DNA of 64,000 bases from Dyella_B nitratireducens (GCF_049532905.1 NZ_CP064032.1:4712001-4776000); one strand, 5' to 3'; positions 34,574 through 43,878 are shown, counted from the stretch's first letter. Made by a program: numbers and translations. Notes: generated by a model from the sequence alone, not told the origin.

Positions 34574-35008
34574 CTACTTAGTGATCGACCTGGCCGTCGC
34601 TTGTGCGGGAATCGTGTCGAAGGCAACGTTTGATGCCATGGCGTCGAGCGTCGCTGCCGGTATGGGCTGATCATGCTCGTCGAGCAAGGTCTTGCCCGGC
34701 ATCTTGGAAACCTTTCTGATCCAGGTTTCCACCTGCGCGTGGCTCAAGGTGGGGCCGATGCAGCGCAAGTCATACATGCTCGGATCGGCTTCAAACATGC
34801 GCTGGTTATGCGCATCGATTTGCGCGCGACTCATCAGCACGGTGTCCGGCGCACGCAGCTTGGCAATCCACTAGTCGGGCGAAAGCATCGCCTCCTGCAC
34901 GCCGATAACTCCCGATGGCGGTATCGGCAATGTGGCGTTTTGCGCGAAGGCGTGCGTGCATGCCGGGGCCAAAGCCAGACTGCCGATAACGCGTGCAACG
35001 ATTTGCAT
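34574..35008 (-). pseudogene. NlpC/P60-type SH3/endopeptidase gene broken by a stop codon and truncated
   Basis: One frame reads from an ATG at 35008 (signal peptide MQIVARVIGSLALAPACTHA, with AGGAC upstream) to an in-frame TAG at 34871. It then continues without shift as WIAKLRAPDTVLMSRAQI, FEADPSMYDL and AMASNVAFDTIPAQATA to a TAG at 34574. This is the N-terminal domain found before the SH3 and NlpC/P60 domains of cell-wall hydrolases. The SH3 and catalytic parts are missing. Both lesions argue for a dead gene. Confidence 0.75.
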
Positions 35009-35036
35009 GAAGAGTCCTTGTTCTAGCCGAACGCGT

Positions 35037-35123
35037 TCAGACGAGCATGGCGCCCAATGTCGAGACACAGACCAGCAAGCAGGCGACGAACAGGCTGTGC
35101 AGCATCAGCGTTTCGAATTTCAT
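35037..35123 (-). CDS. 28-residue single-pass membrane protein
   Basis: A tiny frame, MKFETLMLHSLFVACLLVCV then STLGAMLV, has GGAGA 6 bases before its ATG and is almost entirely one membrane helix with two Cys. Size and ribosome binding site support a real microprotein. It lies 28 bp upstream of the pseudogene start on the same strand. Function is unknown. Confidence 0.55.
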   Translation of the reverse strand: MKFETLMLHSLFVACLLVCVSTLGAMLV

Positions 35124-35449
35124 GGCGGTTCTCCGTGAGTGAATGAGCTTTGCGAGATAGATATGGCAAAGCCCGTGCCAAGCACTCACAGCCACGGAAA
35201 ACCGCATGGTAAAGCCATTTCTCGAAAATCGGCAGAACACATCAGCGTGTCCGCGGACGTTTGTCCGCGTTGTCCGGACAGCCACCTGTCGATCGGCGGC
35301 TTGAACGAGCCGGTCGATGATTAGCGAGTGACGACTGGCACTATGCCTGCTCAAGTGCAGCCGTGATGATTTGTCCGAGAGAGCATTTCCCTTGCGTGAC
35401 TGTGCGGCTGCCGAAAGAGGCGCCGTCAATGCATCAACAGGAGGAAGTG

Positions 35450-36001
35450 ATGGACGATCGACCATTTCTACGTCTACGTATCGCATCGACCACACTTGTT
35501 GCTGTGGCCGACTTGATGTTGCTCGCCTGGCAATATTTTCACGGCGGTGTGCCCAGCCACCATTTCTTTGACCGCGCCGACATGCCGGCGATTTCCAACG
35601 GGTGGGGAGGCCTGCTGCTTCCTCTGATGACGTGGTTTCTGCTTGGCCGTGTGCAGAAGCGCATTGCCACGCAAGGCGATGCCGCCAAGCGATACGCCTT
35701 GATCGGCTTTGTCTGTGCATTGCTGTTCGGCGTATTGCTATCCGTCTTTTTCACGCTTGGTGATGATACGGTTAGCAACAGCATGTTCGAATCACTGTTT
35801 GTGATCGCACTGGTAGCGCCCATTTATCGTGCCGAATACCTGCTAGGTTTGGTGCTGGGCATGGCCTATACGTTCGGCGGCGTGCTGCCGAGCATCGTCG
35901 GCTCCGTCGTGGCGATCATCACCATGGTGATCTATTGCTTTGTTCGAGCGGGGTTGTTGCGTGTCGTCGCTATGCTTGTTGGCGTGGCAAAGAGGGCCTG
36001 A
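35450..36001 (+). CDS. Hypothetical integral membrane protein
   Basis: A 183-residue protein with about five membrane segments (STTLVAVADLMLLAWQYF, GLLLPLMTWFLLGRV, IGFVCALLFGVLLSVFF, LFVIALVAPIY, SVVAIITMVIYCFV). The ATG at 35450 has AGGAGGAA right upstream; the longer frame from 35363 has none. No family is recognised. The 326-bp region to the left, shared with the microprotein, should hold promoters, but no clear boxes were identified. Confidence 0.72.
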   Translation: MDDRPFLRLRIASTTLVAVADLMLLAWQYFHGGVPSHHFFDRADMPAISNGWGGLLLPLMTWFLLGRVQKRIATQGDAAKRYALIGFVCALLFGVLLSVFFTLGDDTVSNSMFESLFVIALVAPIYRAEYLLGLVLGMAYTFGGVLPSIVGSVVAIITMVIYCFVRAGLLRVVAMLVGVAKRA

Positions 36002-36086
36002 GCGAGCAGTAGAAAGCTGCTGAAATAATCCCCTACTCCTTCCGGAGAGAGAGGCAAATTTAGCGATGATGCTCATCTTCCCTCAC

Positions 36087-36103
36087 CGTCATTCCGGCGA
36101 AGG
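36087..36103. repeat. Left part of an IS-split REP palindrome
   Basis: The sequence cgtcattccggcgaagg is the left arm of the usual REP-type palindrome. It is interrupted after cgaagg by the insertion sequence; the palindrome resumes at 37373. Confidence 0.85.
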
Positions 36104-37372
36104 TGTACAGACCGGACACATGGTTTACAGGTGTGCCAAGAGATGGTGGACACTTTATCGCACGGATCGCATGTCGATGGTCTGCAAGCGATGGTGATTG
36201 AAGAACAGATCGTAGACACCGTCTTCGGTGGGCCGTGGTCGTGCGGCAATGGTGTGTCCATAGAGCGCCACCGAGACGGTCAGCGGGTGGCCCAGAAGGC
36301 GTATGCGCCCGCGCTGATGGACGCGAATGAGGAGGTCGTCGGGACTGTATTGGATGGTCGGTAGCTGCTCGGGGAACGGCCGGGGACTGACGGTATAGCG
36401 GTCAGCCGGTGTCTCCATGCCGAGTGCTTCGTGAGGTCTGACGTGGTTGTAGATCTCCCGCCAATGGTCGAATGCCTGGCGTAATTGCTCCATCGAATAG
36501 AAGGTGCGACGGCGTAAGACCTCGACATCCAGGGTGCGATGGAAGCGTTCGTCTTTGCCGTTGGTCTGCGGATGGAACGGACGACTGAAGCTCACATGGA
36601 TGCCCAGTTGAACCAACCATATCGTGAACGATGATAGATGCCGGGAGTCGCCATTGCCCACGCCCCACGGCGATCCATTGTCCATGTTCATGCGTCGTGG
36701 CAGACCGTAGCGTCGGAACGCCTCCGTAAGCCATTGCCGAACGGTGTTGCCGCACATGTCCGTGTTGGTGCCAAGGACGAGGTTGAAGCGCGAATGGTCA
36801 TCCAGGACGGTCAGCGGATCACAGCGAACGCGTCCCACGTGCACCGGCCCCTTGAAGTCCATTTGCCATAACTCGTTGGGCGCGTCGTGCTCAAATCGCA
36901 TGTAGGGCTTGGAGGGTGCACGCATCGGCGACCCAAGTCGGCCATGACGACGCAGGATGTGGGTGACCGTGCTGGGCGCCACGTCCACGTGGTCGTCACG
37001 CCTCAGTACCTTGGACAGCTTGCGACCGCCCCAATCGGGGAAGGTGTCACGCAAGCAAACCACCCTCTCTTCCATCGCCGGGGACGTCTTCTGAGGACTG
37101 ACGTGGGGTCGTTTCGATCGATTGCTTAAGGGCTCATTGGCCTGGGCCCGAGCCAGCCATTTATAGGCCGTCGTACGGCTGATGCCGAAACGACGGCACA
37201 GTTCGGCGATGGTGTTTTCGGGGCGATGCGCGAGGGCAACGAACTCGGTGCGAAGAGTCATCACAGATGCTTCCTTCCAGGGCATGGATAGAGACCTCGA
37301 GCCGCCTGTAGCGAGGCTCGAGGTGTAAACCATGTCCTGGCACACCTGTTAACTATGTCCTGGTACGAAACA
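36104..37372 (-). mobile_element. IS481-family insertion sequence, complete, with 6-bp target duplication
   Basis: A 1269-bp element. Both ends begin TGT and form 34-bp imperfect inverted repeats that share acaggtgtgcca. Direct repeats cgaagg at 36098-36103 and 37373-37378 are the target duplication. The element encodes one intact transposase on the minus strand. It is inserted in the middle of a REP-type palindrome whose halves lie on either side, so the insertion is recent enough to be reconstructed. Confidence 0.9.
36155..37285 (-). CDS. IS481-family DDE transposase
   Basis: A 376-residue transposase. The N-terminal helix-turn-helix contains AELCRRFGISRTTAYKWLAR. The RNase-H-like catalytic core has Asp in NELWQMDFKGPV, Asp in LTVLDDHSRF and Glu in HPQTNGKDERFHRTL. 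The start MPWKEASVM at 37285 is the classical IS481 opening. It appears intact and able to act. Confidence 0.93.
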   Translation of the reverse strand: MPWKEASVMTLRTEFVALAHRPENTIAELCRRFGISRTTAYKWLARAQANEPLSNRSKRPHVSPQKTSPAMEERVVCLRDTFPDWGGRKLSKVLRRDDHVDVAPSTVTHILRRHGRLGSPMRAPSKPYMRFEHDAPNELWQMDFKGPVHVGRVRCDPLTVLDDHSRFNLVLGTNTDMCGNTVRQWLTEAFRRYGLPRRMNMDNGSPWGVGNGDSRHLSSFTIWLVQLGIHVSFSRPFHPQTNGKDERFHRTLDVEVLRRRTFYSMEQLRQAFDHWREIYNHVRPHEALGMETPADRYTVSPRPFPEQLPTIQYSPDDLLIRVHQRGRIRLLGHPLTVSVALYGHTIAARPRPTEDGVYDLFFNHHRLQTIDMRSVR

Positions 37373-37431
37373 CGAAGGCCGGAATCCATGCTTCGTACTC
37401 GCCATGGATTCCGGCCTTCGCCGGAATGACG
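37373..37431. repeat. Right part of the IS-split REP palindrome
   Basis: It resumes with cgaaggccggaatccatg and ends with ttccggccttcgccgga then atgacg. Removing the IS and one cgaagg restores a full palindrome. Confidence 0.85.
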
Positions 37432-37476
37432 ACAAGGCGAATCCAAGCCTTGTCGCATGATTGCCCGATCGACATT

Positions 37477-39069
37477 TCAAAGATGCGCATCCGGCTCCGC
37501 GCGCTGCATAAACTGATAACGCGCCGCATTGTGATCGACCGTCGTGCGCGTATCCGCACCAATCACCTGCCGCAGCAAACCACCATCCTTGCCTGCAACC
37601 GCCGGCCAATCCGGCAAACCCGCGCCATTGGGATTGCCGGTCTTGATGAAGTTTGCCCAGTAGCCTTGCGTGATCGCCGACACATGATGGTCGGCAGCGG
37701 TCCACGCAAAGACGTGATTGCTGTCCAGATTGCCCAGCGCAAATTCGATCTCGCCGCTGTGCACCGCCCCCGCATCCGGGCCGGCACTGCCATCGCGCTT
37801 CGCCGGCCGTGCTTGCGTGAAATAGTAGTAATACACCGGCGCTTGCCCGGTCTTGTGCTGCATGGCCATCCAGCGCCAGGTGGCAAAGGCAATGAAATCA
37901 TCGCCCGCGAAGGCCGTGCCGGACGTTTTGACCTCCGCTTCGGTATGCCCGGGATAAAGCTTCAATGCTTCGTCCGCATGCTTGCCATAGCGCTTTTCCA
38001 TGGCGGCGCGATAGTTCGCGGGCGTGGGCGTTTTGTTGTCGAGAAAATTGGGGTAGTCGCCCTCTTGCGAATTCGAGCCCACCAGCAGCGGAATATGCGC
38101 CTGCTCGCCAGCTTGATAGATCGCCTCCGGCGAGCGGGGAAAGAAATAGCCGTCGATGGTCGGCATGAACTCCTGCACGTCCTTATCACCGGTGGCATCG
38201 AGCAGCGTGTTGGCATCCATCGCGCGCAACTGCGCCAGCGAATGCGCGCGAACCCGCTTCTCAAAGTCCTGGCCCTGCTGCTCGGCAAGCGCCAATGGCC
38301 GCGGCTTGAGATTGCCAAGCACGGCGCCACTCTCGCCAATCGCACGCTGCATCAAACCTTTCGACAAGGGCGATGCCATCTGCGCCGACACCGACATGGA
38401 ACCGGCCGACTCGCCACCGATGGTGACCTGGTTCGGATCGCCGCCAAATGCAGCGATATTGGCCTGCACCCAGCGCAAGGCTGCATGCTGGTCGAGCAGG
38501 CCGTAGTTGCCGGTGGCGTGCTCGGGCGACTCGGCAGCCAGCTCCGGCAACACCAGGAAACCGAATACGTTCAGGCGATAACTAATGGTGACGGTCACGA
38601 TGCCACGTTGCGCAAGGCTGGCGCCGTCGTAACGAAACTCCGAACCATCGCCGGCCTGGAAGCCGCCGCCATAGAAATACACCAGCACCGGCAACTTTTC
38701 GTTCGAGCCATGTGCGGGTGTCCATACGTTGAGATACAAGCAGTCTTCACTGACCCCGTTGGAGCGAAACATCATGTCGCTGTAGATCGGTCGCTGCATG
38801 CAGCGTGGCCCGAAATGATCGGCTTGCCGCACGCCCGTCCATGCGGCCACGGGTTGGGGTGGCTTCCAACGCAACGGCCCGATGGGCGGCGCGGCATACG
38901 GAATGCCCATGAACTCGTTCAAACCCGTCTTGCTGTCGTGAATGCCCGACAGCTTGCCCGCGGCGGTGGTTGCGGTAGGCGGCGAGTCGGAAGCCGATAC
39001 GGCGGTGGCAGCGAGTGCGATAGCGATCGCGGAAACGACACAGCGTGTACGCATGAAAGCAGTGAGCAT
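37477..39069 (-). CDS. Secreted type-B carboxylesterase/lipase
   Basis: A 530-residue alpha/beta hydrolase. The signal peptide (about 1-27) ends AVSA. It has the type-B opening GLNEFMGIPYAAPPIGPLRW, the EDCLYLNVW signature, the nucleophile in GGESAGSMSV (after FGGDPNQVTI), Glu in NSQEGDY and a late His in AVHSGEIEFALGN. It hydrolyses carboxylic esters outside the cytoplasm. Starts at 39069 and 39054 are both possible; neither has a strong Shine-Dalgarno. Confidence 0.9.
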   Translation of the reverse strand: MLTAFMRTRCVVSAIAIALAATAVSASDSPPTATTAAGKLSGIHDSKTGLNEFMGIPYAAPPIGPLRWKPPQPVAAWTGVRQADHFGPRCMQRPIYSDMMFRSNGVSEDCLYLNVWTPAHGSNEKLPVLVYFYGGGFQAGDGSEFRYDGASLAQRGIVTVTISYRLNVFGFLVLPELAAESPEHATGNYGLLDQHAALRWVQANIAAFGGDPNQVTIGGESAGSMSVSAQMASPLSKGLMQRAIGESGAVLGNLKPRPLALAEQQGQDFEKRVRAHSLAQLRAMDANTLLDATGDKDVQEFMPTIDGYFFPRSPEAIYQAGEQAHIPLLVGSNSQEGDYPNFLDNKTPTPANYRAAMEKRYGKHADEALKLYPGHTEAEVKTSGTAFAGDDFIAFATWRWMAMQHKTGQAPVYYYYFTQARPAKRDGSAGPDAGAVHSGEIEFALGNLDSNHVFAWTAADHHVSAITQGYWANFIKTGNPNGAGLPDWPAVAGKDGGLLRQVIGADTRTTVDHNAARYQFMQRAEPDAHL

Positions 39070-39226
39070 GGGCAAGGTCTTTGAATGAGCGGCACGGAGT
39101 CTTATCGCAGCGACTATATTCGCTTTGCCTTGCATAGCTCCAGCGGCCGGCTGAGCGGTGCGTCAATCGGTCAGAACGATTCCGACTATGCAGTTATCCG
39201 CTGCGGGAAAAACAACTCTTGCCTCA

Positions 39227-39296
39227 CGTCATTCCGGCGAAGGCCGGAATCAATGGCAAGTGCGGAGCATGGATTCCGGCCTTCGCCGGAATGACG
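39227..39296. repeat. REP-type palindrome
   Basis: The left arm cgtcattccggcgaaggc and right arm ccttcgccggaatgacg each extend to about 28 bases with a mismatch (ggaatcaat against tggattcc). Confidence 0.8.
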
Positions 39297-39351
39297 ATCC
39301 GCTTCGAAAGAACACCGACGTGAGGCCCTCGATTGCGTGGGTGTGGACAAC

Positions 39352-39918
39352 TCAACCCCTCACTATTTCCCGCGCCGCACGCACTACATCCCTCTGCAGC
39401 AAATAAAGCGACACAGCAAGGAACAGCACATCCTTCATCAAAAAAGCCACCGGCAGGTACATCAACGGAAACCCACCGGCCTCAACCGCCCAGGCATTTG
39501 GCAAGAAGGGAATGATCGTCACCGTACCGGCAAACGTGATGGTCGAACCGATCGCGCCCAATAGGCCCAACTTGCGATGCCAGAATCCAAGCAAAATCAG
39601 CGAACCGAACAACCACTCCGTCGTACCGAGAAAGTAACCCGCGCCATTGATACCAAAAGCCGGAATCAGCCAGAACACCAGCGGACTATGCTGGATAAGC
39701 GGCGTGATCTGATGCGCTTCAAAGCTGTACCACTTTTGATAACCAAAGATCGCGAACGTAAACACCATCGCTGCGCGAACCAGGTGATGGCCAACATCTC
39801 CCTTGAACAGAGATGTCTTCGAAAGCGTGACAATAACCTTGTCGATAAAACGGCCAACCGGCATATCGATCAGCTCAGAACTTTCCGTTTCCGCGGCTGG
39901 AGTAGTCGTGCGTGACAT
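39352..39918 (-). CDS. DUF417 (RclC/YkgB-like) inner-membrane protein, second paralogue
   Basis: A 188-residue protein with four membrane segments and the DUF417 motifs AIFGYQKWYSFEAHQITP, FWLIPAFGINGAGYFLG, TEWLFGSLILLGFWHRKLG and PNAWAVEAGGFPLM. It is clearly paralogous to the 8020-8511 gene but has a longer N-terminus. It is divergent from a MocR-type regulator (179-bp gap), which probably controls it. This differs from the AraC regulator of the first copy. Confidence 0.85.
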   Translation of the reverse strand: MSRTTTPAAETESSELIDMPVGRFIDKVIVTLSKTSLFKGDVGHHLVRAAMVFTFAIFGYQKWYSFEAHQITPLIQHSPLVFWLIPAFGINGAGYFLGTTEWLFGSLILLGFWHRKLGLLGAIGSTITFAGTVTIIPFLPNAWAVEAGGFPLMYLPVAFLMKDVLFLAVSLYLLQRDVVRAAREIVRG

Positions 39919-40097
39919 GGGAGCACCCTGGGTTGTGTGGAGGTGAAGTCACTTTAGGACCCAAGCGCGATCTTTTTAATGCTTCCATAGTGCAATTTCA
40001 TGCTCAAAAGTATCAAGCAAGGCACTTCATAACGGCGAAGCTGGTCAGTCCCGTTTGAAGGCATCGTGCGAAGCACACGAATTCGGAGAAAAAAGTC

Positions 40098-41600
40098 GTG
40101 GCAAATGATGCGGAAGGTACAAGCAACCTGTTCGAAATTGCCTTTGACCCTCCGCCAAGCGGAAGCCGCCGGTCTGCGGATTCCGTCTACACGCAGTTGC
40201 GCGCCGCCATCCTCGATGGCAGGTTGGTTCCGGGCTCCAAACTCCCGGTGGAGCGTCAGTCGGCCGTGTTTTTCGGTGTATCAAGAAACACCGTGGCGCG
40301 GGCGTATACGAAGCTGGCGATCGAGGGTCTCGTACGGTCCCGGCAAGGGTCGGGAACGTATGTGGCGCCGAAGCAAAGTCGTCCACAGCGCGAACGTTTT
40401 TCGACCCAGCAAGCGCCCGATCCACGCCTGAATTCGCTGTGGCGGCGGCCCGAATTGGTCGAGTCACTCAACTTCTGGCACGACCGCCAGCGCACAAGCG
40501 TGCCAAGCGCGACGGCATGCCTGGACTTTCGCCCCGCACTCGTCGATCCACGGTTATTCCCCTTCGAAATATTCCGTCGGCTCAGCGCCAAGCAACTCCG
40601 GCGAATGGAATTGAAGCCGCCGGCCTTCAAGAGTCCACAGGGCAATCAAGGCCATTTCCCGTTGCGCGCGGCGATCGCAACGCATGTCGGCATCTCGCGC
40701 GCGGTCGTATGCGAGCCTGATGATGTCCTGGTTACCGCCGGCGCACAGCAAGCGTTCGACATGCTCGCTCGCGTGTTGGTAACGCCTGGCGTGACGACGG
40801 TTGCCATGGAAGACCCGGGCTACCCGCCGATGCGCGCTGCGTTTCTCGCTGCAGGCGCCAAGATCGTGCCGATACCCGTGGACGCGGAAGGTTTGGTGGT
40901 CGACGCCCTGCCGGTTCCTGTGCAGATCGTCTGCGTATGCCCTTCGCATCAATTTCCGTTGGGAGTATCCATGTCCGCGCCACGGCGGACGGCGCTGCTC
41001 AACTTCGCTCGCAAGCAGGGTGCCGTCATCGTTGAAGACGACTACGACGGAGAATTCCGCTACGACGGCACGCCCCTGCAAGCGCTGCGTTCAACCGCCA
41101 CCGCCGATGACGTGTTCTACGTCGGCACCTTCTCCAAATGCATGCTTCCCGCGCTGCGCCTGGGATTCGTCGTGGCACCCCAATGGGCCATGCCGGCATT
41201 GACGACGGCGAAGAACTGTCTCGATTGGCATTGCCCCACGCTGACGCAAATGGCGGTCGCCCGTTTCATCGCCGATGGGCATCTGGCGCGTCACGTGCGC
41301 AAGCTCCGTGATGTTTATAAGAGACGACGAGATCTCATCGAGGACATACTTCAAACCGACTTCGCCCAAGAGCTGTCGCCGATGCCCTCGCACTACGGCA
41401 TGCACATGGCAGCGTTCGCGACACAACCCAAGCGCCTGAAACGCGTTACCTCGCGATTGTTGGAATCGAACGTGCACGTGCATACCTTCGAGCGCTATTT
41501 TTTCGGCACGCCGACATCGGAAGGCCTGGTTTTCGGCTACGGCGCTGTCGACCTCAACGATATCGAGCAGGGACTCAAGACCTTGCGCCGCGTGCTTTAG
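40098..41600 (+). CDS. MocR/GabR-type regulator (GntR helix-turn-helix plus aminotransferase domain)
   Basis: A 500-residue fusion protein. The N-terminal GntR winged helix (about 25-95) includes GSKLPVERQSAVFFGVSRNT then ARAYTKL. The class-I aminotransferase fold (about 150-500) includes PQGNQGHFPLRAAIATHVGI, VEDDYDGEFRY and the PLP-binding Lys in GTFSKCMLPALRLGF. MocR proteins use PLP and an amino compound as effector and usually regulate a neighbour; here the divergent DUF417 gene is the obvious target. Confidence 0.9.
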   Translation: MANDAEGTSNLFEIAFDPPPSGSRRSADSVYTQLRAAILDGRLVPGSKLPVERQSAVFFGVSRNTVARAYTKLAIEGLVRSRQGSGTYVAPKQSRPQRERFSTQQAPDPRLNSLWRRPELVESLNFWHDRQRTSVPSATACLDFRPALVDPRLFPFEIFRRLSAKQLRRMELKPPAFKSPQGNQGHFPLRAAIATHVGISRAVVCEPDDVLVTAGAQQAFDMLARVLVTPGVTTVAMEDPGYPPMRAAFLAAGAKIVPIPVDAEGLVVDALPVPVQIVCVCPSHQFPLGVSMSAPRRTALLNFARKQGAVIVEDDYDGEFRYDGTPLQALRSTATADDVFYVGTFSKCMLPALRLGFVVAPQWAMPALTTAKNCLDWHCPTLTQMAVARFIADGHLARHVRKLRDVYKRRRDLIEDILQTDFAQELSPMPSHYGMHMAAFATQPKRLKRVTSRLLESNVHVHTFERYFFGTPTSEGLVFGYGAVDLNDIEQGLKTLRRVL

Positions 41601-41729
41601 CACACCGTCAAACAACTTCCAGCGGCGGGCAAGACGTAAATGGCCCACCCCAAATTCCTCCAATTGGCCCAACTAGATCCACGGCTTTTCCCTAAAGTCC
41701 CAACCCAGATTGGTGATACGGAGACTGCA

Positions 41730-42281
41730 ATGACGTGGAAACAGCTGTTACGTGGAATCATGCTTGCCGGCGTTCTTGCCTGCGCGTCGTTAACCGCAAA
41801 CGCCCAGGCGCCTCGGGATGGCTCCCATGATTTCGACTTCTCTCGCGGCGTTTGGCACACCCATGCCACGCAAGTGCTCGACCCCTTCGACGGTGGTACC
41901 CACACGGTGGTCATGGACGGCACCAAGACGGCGCGGCCGGTTTGGAATGGCCACGCGTGGCTCGAAGAAATCGAAGCCGATGGCCCCAATGGACATTGGG
42001 AGGGTGCAACGCTTTTCGTCTACAACAAAAAAGCCGGGCAATGGAATCAAACCTATGTCGACGGCGACTCCGGAGAAATGGAAGCGCCGACCATCGGCAG
42101 CTTCAAGGATGGTCGCGGCGAGTTTTACGGCACCAGCGTCTATAAGGGCCGCACGGTTCTAGTACGCGGTGTTTGGTCAGACATCACACCCAACTCGCAC
42201 CGCTACGAGATTGCCTACTCGCAGGATGGCGGCCGCACATGGGCCACCGCATTCAAGGCGGATTTGACACGCCTCAAGTGA
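41730..42281 (+). CDS. Secreted DUF1579-like protein
   Basis: A 183-residue protein. The signal peptide (1-25) ends TANA. A lipocalin-like body follows, opening HDFDFSRGVWHTHATQVLDP and containing EFYGTSVYKGRTVLVRGVW and EIAYSQDGGRTWATAF, a widespread uncharacterised family. The ATG at 41730 has GGAG 6 bases upstream. It is likely periplasmic. Ligand and role are unknown. Confidence 0.72.
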   Translation: MTWKQLLRGIMLAGVLACASLTANAQAPRDGSHDFDFSRGVWHTHATQVLDPFDGGTHTVVMDGTKTARPVWNGHAWLEEIEADGPNGHWEGATLFVYNKKAGQWNQTYVDGDSGEMEAPTIGSFKDGRGEFYGTSVYKGRTVLVRGVWSDITPNSHRYEIAYSQDGGRTWATAFKADLTRLK

Positions 42282-42294
42282 TGGTGTTGAAGAA

Positions 42295-42316
42295 GGGCGC
42301 CTTTTCAGGCGCCCTA
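42295..42316 (+). terminator. Hairpin after the DUF1579-like gene
   Basis: A perfect 8-bp GC stem (agggcgcc / ggcgccct) with loop ttttca lies 13 bases after the stop. It has no following T run. Confidence 0.55.
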
Positions 42317-42449
42317 TGTGCTACGTAGCCGGAAGCCCAACCAACGAACCCCTGACTGATCGCTTCGGAAGCAGAGTCAGAGCTTTCCCAGGTTTCTTGC
42401 GCAACGACACCAGAAGATCAAAGAGATAGATGCCTGACGCCTCTGCTCG

Positions 42450-42803
42450 TCATTCTGGCGAAAGTCCACTGCTGTCCGGGGAAGTTTTTAGCTTGCCGGA
42501 TCGGCCCCCTCCCCTACGTGTAGTAGGGGAGGGTTGGGGTGGGGTGAAGCAACCTTGCCAGAGATTCCATCATGTTTCTTATCCATTCCCGCGTAGCGGG
42601 AAGCGAGCTTCGCTCGCCTCACCCCACCCCAGCCCTCCCCTGCAAACAGGGGAGGGGGCATTTCTGGTTCACTCGTGGATATCGCGTTGAACAAACTTGT
42701 TTAAGTCGCTTGCTGCGCGAATCATGCAAATGTGTTGCCCCTTAAGTGCTCGCTACTTTTTCCACAAAATTCCCCGGACAGCAGTGGGCGAAAGCCGGAA
42801 TCC
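42450..42803 (-). repeat. MITE-like palindromic element, copy 2
   Basis: The inverted counterpart of the 6523-6878 element. It starts gtcattctggcgaaag then ccactgctgtccgggg and ends ccccggacagcagtggg then cgaaagccgg. It contains the complement of the internal block (ggatatcgcgttgaac, gcgcgaatcatgc) and two ccctccccta/ctcccctgc hairpins. It fills most of the gap before the gene at 42959. No gene is present in the 677-bp gap. Confidence 0.75.
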
Positions 42804-42958
42804 AGTTCAAATACACTGTGCGAAGCACTCAATTAAAAAAGCCCACGTCGCTCGCACCCCACATAGACATTTTTCCACCCAATTTGCGCCAGCAACGCCT
42901 CGCCCCCGCCTTTATGCAACACTAGCCGCGCCGCCGGCCGGCGGACGGGGGGATCCAT

Positions 42959-43516
42959 ATGCAAAACCGGTTTTTGATCGGCGTGGGGATATTCCTCGCG
43001 ATATTCCTGTGCATGGCTGGGCTGCGGCATTACCGCGCCAAAGCCGCAGCAGACCTTATTGCGCAGGATTCAGCGCCTGCCGAATCCGCTTCGAGCGCAA
43101 GCACCGACGACACACTCATTCAAAAGCCACGTCGACCCATCGTGCACGGCCTGCCTACCAGCACCGATGCGGGCAACCTCGCCATGCAGTGGATTGAGTG
43201 GACCTCGGCAGAAGGGAATCAGGGTTTCCGGCTGCCCGAGCAGGAAATCGAAAAACGGCTGCCCTATTTGCGACAAGTGCGCGAGAAACTTGCCGACATG
43301 TCACTGCAAGACGATTGCGCCAAGGCCGCACAGCGGGCGGAAGTGGCGTCTATGGATGCCGACCTCACCTATTTCCAAATGCAGATGGACAACGCCCATA
43401 CACCCGTTGGCCCTGACCCCGAGTTGGTAAAGCAAAGCGAAGATCGCGCTGCCAGCGATGCGTATGCGCAATCGCAGAATGCCTATCAGATGGCCATGAA
43501 GTGCACCACGCCTTGA
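42959..43516 (+). CDS. Hypothetical protein with N-terminal membrane anchor
   Basis: A 185-residue protein. A membrane segment (about 4-22, RFLIGVGIFLAIFLCMAGL) is followed by a Ser/Ala-rich linker and a charged, helical soluble region (EQEIEKRLPYLRQVREKL, DDCAKAAQRAEVASMDADL). One Cys pair is possible (DDC and MKCTTP). GGGGGGA precedes the ATG. No family is recognised; probably a periplasmic domain anchored in the inner membrane. Confidence 0.65.
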   Translation: MQNRFLIGVGIFLAIFLCMAGLRHYRAKAAADLIAQDSAPAESASSASTDDTLIQKPRRPIVHGLPTSTDAGNLAMQWIEWTSAEGNQGFRLPEQEIEKRLPYLRQVREKLADMSLQDDCAKAAQRAEVASMDADLTYFQMQMDNAHTPVGPDPELVKQSEDRAASDAYAQSQNAYQMAMKCTTP

Positions 43517-43878
43517 GCGAAAGAGAGCTGGTACACACGTACATCACGTAGGCATTTGCCAACACCTCAAAGCACTCGCGACCGACAGATTGCAACACGC
43601 GCTTTATGCGAAGGTGCGGCAGTCGGGCGTGCCCATCCGTTGTGATGACAGCGACACGCCCGACATGATGTGAAGTAGCGCGGATCGCCCGAGTTGGCCC
43701 TCAGGTGAACCGCTGGCCACAGCCAAGTAACTAGAGATCATGGTTAGCGACGAGAATTGGATTGGCACTCAAACTATGAAATGGCAATAAAAAGTGAATG
43801 ACTCAGCCAATACAGGGGACGCTGAGCATGCGTTGTGAAAAACGAATAAGTGGACTTGTAGCCGCTTTAGGGCCATTT
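43517..43878. other. Gene-free stretch with one perfect inverted repeat
   Basis: A 10-bp perfect inverted repeat (gtcgggcgtg at 43622, cacgcccgac at 43655) with a 23-base loop is the only structure seen. The sequence turns AT-richer toward the AIPR gene, consistent with the edge of an acquired island. Confidence 0.4.

Noticed and set aside
37426..39084. 552-codon plus-strand frame over the carboxylesterase
   Set aside because: Perfect antisense shadow; the minus strand has the GESAG nucleophile and EDCLYLNVW signature.
24963..39296. REP-type palindromes as a CRISPR array
   Set aside because: The units are kilobases apart and palindromic, without spacer regularity or cas genes.
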